A stretch of 64,000 nt of DNA from Diospyros lotus (lineage: Eukaryota > Streptophyta > Magnoliopsida > Ericales > Ebenaceae), in contig NC_068344.1 of assembly GCF_014633365.1 (NCBI RefSeq), forward strand, positions 18,801,669 to 18,865,668. The letters are read 5' to 3'. Shown piece after piece: positions 57,951 to 64,000 of this stretch. Positions within the stretch are counted from its first letter, which is position 1. Each line of letters opens with the position of its first letter. The notes beneath the pieces are model-generated. The model searched no databases. It was not told the origin of the DNA and worked only from the letters and a program-made list of their open reading frames with translations. Made by a program: the position numbers and the translations under genes.

Positions 57951-58480
57951 TTATGAAGGCGTGGATTTAAACGTGAGCTACCCTAGGTTGAAACCTAGGG
58001 CAACCTGCAACAAAAATTAAATTTATAAGGTAGAAGACCAACCCAAATCCAGTTCAGCCCACCCCAACTCACTTGTCTGCAAACCCTTCTCTTCTCCTTT
58101 CTCTCTCGACCTTGCTCTCTGTCACCCTCGCTGTCTCTCGCTCTCCGCCTCCTTTCTCTTGCTTGTCTGCTATCGCTCGCCCTCGTTCTCTGCCTCTTTC
58201 TTGCTCTCGCTGGCTCTCTCTTGCTCTCGTTCGCCCTCGCTTGCCCTCCGGCCCTCGCTACCTTTTCTCTTGCTCTCGCTCGACCCCTCTCGCTCTCACC
58301 GGCCCTCGCTACCTCTCGGCTCTCGCCCTCTCCCCCACGCTCGCTCGGCGCTCGGCCAGTCAACCTCGCACTTGCTCGTTGCTTCTGTTTCAGGTTTTTG
58401 TATTAACCCCCCCTCCCCCAAACTTTCAACCCCCCAACCTAAATTCCTGGATCTACCCCTGTGATTATGCTAATGCATAG
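57951..58480 (+). repeat. CT-rich low-complexity region with palindrome
   Basis: A 20-bp inverted repeat (CCCTAGGTT GA AACCTAGGG, about 57981-58000) precedes a ~300-bp CT-rich tract made of CTCTCGCTC-like words (58085-58385). It is open in four frames only because it is low in complexity. The tract could act as promoter DNA, but that is speculation. Confidence 0.7.
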
Positions 58481-58874
58481 TTAAAGTATGCTCCCTTACA
58501 TAATGCTTTAGCATTTCATGTGATATCTTATGCTAATTGGCTGCTTTATATTTTTGGTAGCTTTAAAAATTATGCCATTAGTAACAACGCAAAAAATTCT
58601 CAATAACATTCTCAAAATGTGCAATCCTTTTGAATTATGAATATATCTCATAAGCAAAATAATGGTAAGACTTGTCCTCTCAAACCCTCCCTCATATGGC
58701 AATTTTTTTGTTTCGTCATTACTTATGGCTACAAATATACCGAAATAGCAACTGTTGCTGCGTCATATAGTTATTTTGTCTCAGGAAATTCAATATATAC
58801 CCCATTTCAGTGGCGTTGTCGCCTCCTTCCCTCATCAACTCTGTCTCTCTCTCTGTCTCTCTCTCTGCGTCTCC
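58481..58874 (+). promoter_or_regulatory. Presumed GDSL promoter and leader
   Basis: AT-rich DNA with a (CT)n tract at about 58842-58865 just before the ATG, typical of a plant 5' leader. TATATAC at about 58793 is a candidate TATA box. Nothing else coding. Confidence 0.4.
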
Positions 58875-59841
58875 ATGGCAAGGCAGACATTCTTGATATA
58901 CTTTGGCCTCTTCCTCCTCTCAACGATTTCTTCATCAGGTTGGTATATACGTGTGTGTATAATATATATATATATATATATATAAAGAGAGAGAGGCTTC
59001 ACACTGATAAGTGATGTCTCTCCCCGTTTTAACATTTTCACTGTGTTGTGTTTATCATTAACTATTTCAACTGCTTTTCCACTGCCGCAACTGCAAGTGA
59101 TGGTTTCATCAGTTTCAGAAGCCGCCCGCGAGAAGCAGCATCGCCGTCAACGCCTTGGGGCTGTGAAGCTTTTTGTGTTCGGAGACTCCTATGCTGACAC
59201 TGGCAACTGTCCCAAACCATCCGCCGCCTCGTGGAAGGAACCATACGGATTCACTTTTCCCGGCACACCGGCCGGCCGCTTCTCCGACGGTCGTGTTCTC
59301 ACTGATTACATTGGTAATAAAAAAAAAATATATATATAGCTATATCAATCGGTTCTTCCTGTAATTACATAATTTCCTTTCTTTGTTCTTGCTTTAATTG
59401 CGTTCTTCACTTTCCTTTTCTGTTCATTATTTTGAGTCTGAATTTTTGATGAATTAGCTTCAAATTTGCGATTCAAGGGATGATTAATTAAAATAACTCT
59501 TTTCCTTGTATTTCAGCTTTAATGATTTCATTCGTGTTTATTTATTTTGGAGTTATTTTGCAGCCTCATTCCTTGGCATACCACCCCCGTTGCCTTACCA
59601 ATGGAGGAAAGACGGGAAGAGCCGGGCTGCGTTTGGAATGAACTTCGCGTACGGAGGGACAGGCGTGTTGAACACAATGGTGAAGGAGCCAAACATGACG
59701 ACCCAAATCGATTTGTTCCAACAACTGCTGGCGGAGGAAGAACTCTACACCAAACGCGACCTAAACTCCTCCATTGCTTGGGTTTCCCTTGGTGGCAACG
59801 ACTACGCTGCTTACATGGCGTCATCGCATGGCGATCTGCAG
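58875..59841 (+). CDS. GDSL esterase/lipase, exons 1-3 (partial)
   Basis: Exon 1 (58875-58938) encodes a signal peptide, MARQTFLIYFGLFLLSTISS. Exon 2 (59098-59313) has FVFGDSYADTGN, block I of GDSL hydrolases with the catalytic Ser, and GRFSDGRVLTDYIG. Exon 3 (59564-59841) has FGMNFAYGGTGVLN (block II Gly) and VSLGGNDYAAYM (block III Asn). All junctions are GT-AG and in phase (G|TG, G|CC), giving 186 codons without a stop. The family secretes esterases of about 350-390 residues; block V with the catalytic Asp and His is absent. A GT follows exon 3, but the next 4.1 kb holds microsatellites and a Tat element, so the remaining exons are either right of the window or lost. Closest to the At5g03610-like group from memory. 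Confidence 0.85.
58961..58984. repeat. (TA)n microsatellite in GDSL intron 1
   Basis: Uninterrupted TA dinucleotides followed by GA-rich sequence. Confidence 0.9.
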
Positions 59842-60026
59842 GTACCCAGAGAGTCGCTAAGCTAACTCACTCTAGTCCCTAGTAACATGCATGCTTGCAG
59901 GCTATCGTGTTTACACGTGTCTTAATTTTTGGTCAACACGTGCACTTTTTATTTTATCATTCACGAAATTGGTATGGTTTTGACCATACATGAAAGGTAG
60001 CTAGAGTTGTTAAGCTATGCGTTATA

Positions 60027-60060
<34 letters not shown>

Positions 60061-60427
60061 GCATATATATATTAGTATATGATAAATAGAAAAAAGTTTT
60101 CATTATGAATTGGAGGAGTTGATAACTAAAATACCATCTTCTTGCAAATTTATTCTCAAAATATCTCTTTTTTCAAACTTAATCCTCAAAATATATACCA
60201 CCTTTCCCGCTATTCAAGTGGCATGTGACAAAAGCGACTATAACACAAAGTTGCTTGTGCCACTAGTAATTTTATGCGTTCAAATACTTTTTAATTAATT
60301 TTTACTTGTAACCCGAGAAAAGAAATCATAAATTGGGGCGAAATAAGATCTCTAGTACTAGTAGTGCATCTCCTTTAAAATTGCTAAAAGAAAATAAACA
60401 AGATGTCCTCTAAAAGATTAATATAAC
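59842..60427. other. GDSL intron 3 or downstream sequence
   Basis: Starts with a GT donor. It contains (CA)n(TA)n at about 60028-60060 and no further GDSL exon. It ends at the Tat LTR. Confidence 0.5.
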
Positions 60428-61238
60428 TGTTGTGGGGGGTGTCTTAAGAAAATTCAAAAAATTCAAAATTTGGAAAAGTGTTTTGCATAAACCTGGATGA
60501 ACCCAGAGAGTTTCCTAGATAAGAGTCTCCCAAAGCATCCAGAGAGTCTCCGGAGTGGTCGAGCCTTAACACGCCTAGCCTGAAGACTCACCCAGAGTCT
60601 TCCGTGCATAACGCACCTAGTGGCTCTGAAGAGTCTTCGGACCTACTTGAAGGATACTCATCATGGCACTTTTATCCTGAAGATACCTCCAGCCCCTTCG
60701 GCCTCACCCGATGCATCTTCCTTAGAGAGTTGAGAGACTCTCATCTATAGACCCCACCAAGTGTCTATAAATACCCCTATTCTATGGCAAATGGATCTTT
60801 TTGGCTAGATTTTTTGGGCGAAACCTCTTTGAGAGCATAGTTCGAAAAACTTAAGACTCTAGACCTTACACGACTCATTGTGAACCTACTCTCCTAAGGA
60901 CCCATATTGGACATTCCACATACATTCATACACATCTACATACATATGTATTACATGTTTAGACATCATAGTCTGACTTAAGCATCAGAGGGCCCGCGTG
61001 GGAAAGATCCTCGCATCCCTCGGGACGATTCCCCGAAGACCCTCTGGGGGAAATATATCCCGAAGACTCTAAAGACCCTCCAGGGGCCTCGAAGCCTTAG
61101 TCCCCTTGGGCCACAGATCAATCACTAGTCTTTATTGACCCTTTGAGCGGCATTTCAGACCTCTTCATTTTCTCAAGGGACTCTGTTTTGGCTGTTCCCA
61201 AGACAAACAAATTTAATTGTTGTAATTTGACAACAACA
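60428..61238 (+). repeat. 5' LTR of Tat-type gypsy
   Basis: 811 bp, starting TGTTGTGGGGGGTGTC and ending TTGACAACAACA. It has a TATA box (GTCTATAAATACC, 60763-60775) and the R/U5 signature CTGACTTAAGCATCAGAGGG (60973-60992) of Tat elements. The following TTTACCACCGTATGTGAGAA (61240-61259) is a degenerate form of TTTGGCGCCGTCTGTGGGAA, the Tat primer-site region. Confidence 0.8.
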
Positions 61239-63060
61239 ATTTACCACCGTATGTGAGAAACAAACAAAAAGTCATTCCCAATGACTAAGGGAACATGGTC
61301 TACCCAGTTAAAACGATCCCAACCAGAAGCAACTCACCCCAATCTTTCTGTGTAACATGAAACCACTACTGGGAAGCATTTGCCAGCCCTATCCTCGGAA
61401 CCTATAGCCTTTTGAATGAGGGAAATGGTGGATAAGCAGTATCTGCAGGTGTTTGATTGGTTCATTAGGTAAACATCTCTCGTGCCCATGTCTCCCCGAC
61501 GTCAAGTTTCTAATCTAGCCTTATTGAGTAAAGTTGGAGATGACCAACAGAAAGTCGACATGCCTAGAACTTTTGGGGCTAAGAAATCCTCCACTATAAC
61601 TCTTGAGGAATTCCAGAGATTAGAACAAAGATATGAGGATTTGTGAAGGAGTGATGAGGAGAAATCTAGGACATTGCAACATTTAATTGATTTGCTATGC
61701 ATGCTCCTGCTCGTCCACAGAGATGTCCAAGCCCCCAGGCCACCTACCTCAGGGGGTGTTTGCATTAGTAATTCGGTGCCACCATTACAACAATTCTTTC
61801 AGTCTCTAGTGGCCCCTCCAAAATCTCAACAACCTATCTGTGGAAGTCTTATACGCAGAAAGACGTAAGGACACTAGGAATGGGTAATGCACGAAGAGAC
61901 ATGTGGATAGTACAATCTCAGTTAGAGAGGTACACAAGCCCGAGCAAGATGCCAGGCCAGGGTCCCTTCCAGTTTCTTGGGGCCTGGAGATCAACAAGCT
62001 AATTGAGGAAGTCTTCGAGAAGAAAATGGCAGGGGCGATATCCGACGACAGACAACAAAGGAGAGTCCCTTTCTCCAAGGACGTGCTCAACCACACCCTG
62101 CCACCCAAGTTTAAGCTTTCTCACCTACTCGAGTATAGCGGGATAGAAAACCCTATTCTTCACGCCCAACGATTTGAATCCTTGGCGTATCTATATAAAT
62201 TGAGTGACGCCACCATGTGCCTGCTTTTTCCACAATCTTTGATAGAATATGCCCATGCCTAGTTCAGTGAACTATCGGCCGGGTATATCACTTCCTATGA
62301 GAAGCTGCGAGTAGAATTCGTTGCAGCCTTCGCAGCTCTTGCTTTAAGAAAAAAGGACCCCACTTATATCTTTAGCATGCAACAAGGACCTAAGGAGACA
62401 CTGAGACAGTATATAGATCGATTTTGAGGCTTGAGTTGCAAGATTTTCCAATCGTGGTGGCAATGTCAGAGTTCTTACAAATAACTACCCTTGTACCTTT
62501 GAGAGAGTCCTTGGCTCTGAAACAATCATCCACACTAGTTGATTTGTTTGCATGTGCCAATAGGTATGCCATACAGCTAAACATTTTACGCACTTAAAAT
62601 CCTTTTGAGCAACCTAACGAAAGAGAAAAGAAAATAAGTCGACCTGTAGGAGACGAAGGTAGACAACATGATGTGAAGATCCCTAGGCCTAACGACTACC
62701 TCAGACATCGCCATCAAACGTATGTGACACCTCTAATCAGGACTCCATATGTCGTTCTCACTCTCCCACAAACAGGGCTTATCATATCGTCCCTCGATAA
62801 GCAAAAAGGGAAAGACTTGTAACCTATTTGTTAGCTTCACTAATACTCGGGCCATGCCACAAGAAATTATCACTCGCCTTGTGAGCAAATAAAGAAGTTG
62901 GCCAAAGAAGGCAAGCTCCAAGCAAATTGGGAAGGCCCTTACAGAATTTAGGAAATGTTGGGCCCTAACACCTGCATTCTTCAAACACTTCAAGGGGAGA
63001 CGCTTGGCAAAACCTGGAACACGATGCATTTGAGGAGATATTTTACTATATATGTAACTT
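61239..63060 (+). mobile_element. Tat-type gypsy internal region, large deletion
   Basis: After the leader, a gag is found at 61975-62450: WGLEINKLIEEVFEKKMAGA, LPPKFKLSHLLEYSGIENPI, LFPQSLIEYAHA, a stop, then FSELSAGYITSYEKLRVEFV and FSMQQGPKETLRQYIDRF. From about 62900 the only other coding sequence is the C-terminus of integrase (LQANWEGPYRI, stop, LGPNTCILQTLQGETL, KTWNTMHLRRYF). Protease, RT, RNase H and most of integrase (about 3 kb or more) are gone. The element probably lies in the GDSL gene's third intron. Its 3' LTR was not identified. Confidence 0.8.
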
Positions 63061-63314
63061 GCATTGCGCATAAGTACCCCCTGTATTCCTATGGATAAAA
63101 TGATCAGAAAGAAAACCACACTCTCATAGGGTGCTGAGAACTGATAGCCTGCTTGAGTAAGTATGAAATTGAGCAGTCAGGTATGATTCTATAGTCATAT
63201 TAGCATATAATGAGCATATTGTAGGTAGCGAGGAAGGATTTTATTCCCATGTAACACGATAGGGAGTGCCATGACCACACTTCCTCGAGGTTAAACCTGA
63301 TAGAATTGAGCTGA

Positions 63315-64000
63315 TGTGATATCCACCAAGAGGGGGGGTGAATTGGTGAGAAAAAAAATATTTTTTGGAAAGTGAAAGTATTTAATTTTTTTTTTTGTAA
63401 AGAGGAATAATGATGTGGTCTTATTGAAGATTACACAAAGTCAAAAGTGCAACGATGCAAGCTTAAAGGAGAAAGTATGAGGAGCAGTGAAGACACTGAT
63501 TTATAGTGGTTCAGCCTTCCAAGCTTAATCCACTACCTTAGTTATCCACTAAGGATTTTAAAACCAATATCACTATCAACCCCCTAATCAATATGAGTAG
63601 GTCCTCTAGTCCTTGACTAGGCAATGTACAACCTCCCAATTTAATGGGCCCTCTAGCTACCGCTAGGAAGAAATACAAACAATGAATTAGAGAATCTAAG
63701 AGTACAACTCTTAGTTACAGATTTCTCTCTTTAAATAAATAAACGAGGCTTAAAAGAAATAGAACAGTATATATCAAAGCCTCTTAAATGAGAGTACAGA
63801 GAGAAAAGAAGTAAAAATCGATGTAACAGTGAAGGCACGATCGTTCAAGATATTCAATAGTTTCTCAACAGCCTTTAATGCATCTTCAACCACCTATTTA
63901 TAGTTGATGGTGGGTATGTTTGAAATTTGGACCGTTGTGGGTGGTTGGCGAGCATTTAATGCACCAAAAACTAGCCGTTATAAAATCTGTGAAACAAAAT
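63315..64000 (-). repeat. SIRE-like LTR end, minus strand
   Basis: TGTGATATCCACCAAGAGGG and GGGGTGAATTGG are the reverse complement of the SIRE-type LTR end (CCAATTCACCCCCCCTCTTGG). AGTGGTTCAGCCTTCCAAGC-type U5 words follow at about 63506. The LTR continues beyond 64000. No coding sequence. Confidence 0.65.

Noticed and set aside
58073..58480. Long overlapping open frames on both strands (up to 135 codons)
   Set aside because: They lie in CT-rich low-complexity sequence that lacks stops in several frames at once; no domain or codon pattern.
1..64000. Endogenous pararetrovirus, tRNA or rRNA genes
   Set aside because: No movement or coat protein motifs, no tRNA A/B-box pair with a cloverleaf and no rRNA core sequences were recognised by eye; the RT sequences all have LTR-retrotransposon context.

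Overview
This window is plant nuclear DNA. The retroelement clades (Ty1/copia including a SIRE-like type, chromovirus-type and Tat-type Ty3/gypsy), PIF/Harbinger elements with a MITE, very long LTRs, and two intron-containing genes that resemble plant PELP1-like and GDSL-lipase genes all point to an angiosperm, probably a eudicot. No bacterial operons, rRNA, tRNA or CRISPR arrays were seen. Most of the window is transposable elements, many nested inside one another. Only two stretches look like host genes, and both are incomplete here.

Layout. 1-3694: minus-strand chromovirus-type gypsy relic running off the left edge, with its 5' LTR at 3400-3694. 3695-4131: gag fragment on the plus strand. 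4132-6115: long copia-type LTR-like repeat. 6116-7084: non-coding, promoter-like. 7085-9852: 5'-truncated copia with its 3' LTR, followed by an inverted LTR fragment (9856-~10430) and the 3' end of a chromodomain gypsy (10440-11084). 12151-14224: compact LTR element with no pol. It carries gene-like coiled-coil sequence, and its LTR and gag start resemble the gypsy at 1-3694. 15925-16890: first exons of a PELP1-like gene (minus). 17100-19800: decayed Harbinger relic. 19800-26400: AT-rich repeats split by a ~2.9 kb LTR-like insertion (21611-25065) that itself carries a 595-bp MITE.

26402-41813 is one copia element with perfect AATCC target duplications. It was later hit by a Harbinger transposon (26640-31505), a 3.0 kb solo LTR (33698-36719) and a 2.8 kb solo LTR (38765-41541). 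From 42138, a diverged copy of the 4132-6115 repeat is split by a SIRE-like solo LTR (42866-50321), which is itself split by an almost complete copia (44081-49868, GCTTC duplications). 51540-52500 looks like a Tat-type LTR. 52525-56666 is a second SIRE-like LTR split by a 2.3 kb solo LTR (AGAAT duplications), and a decayed SIRE-like gag follows. 58875-59841 holds exons 1-3 of a GDSL esterase/lipase. 60428-63060 is a Tat-type gypsy with a large internal deletion. 63315-64000 is the end of another SIRE-like LTR on the minus strand.

How it fits together. The window is a record of layered insertions, and in several cases the coding frame or an empty site shows the exact insertion point. Two pairs matter most. 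One is the 4.9 kb Harbinger and the 595-bp MITE, whose two ends match the Harbinger ends with the middle removed. The other is the pol-less LTR element at 12151-14224 and the gypsy relic at 1-3694, which look like a non-autonomous passenger and a member of the family that could have moved it. Every transposase and polyprotein seen here has at least one disabling lesion, so none looks autonomous as it stands.
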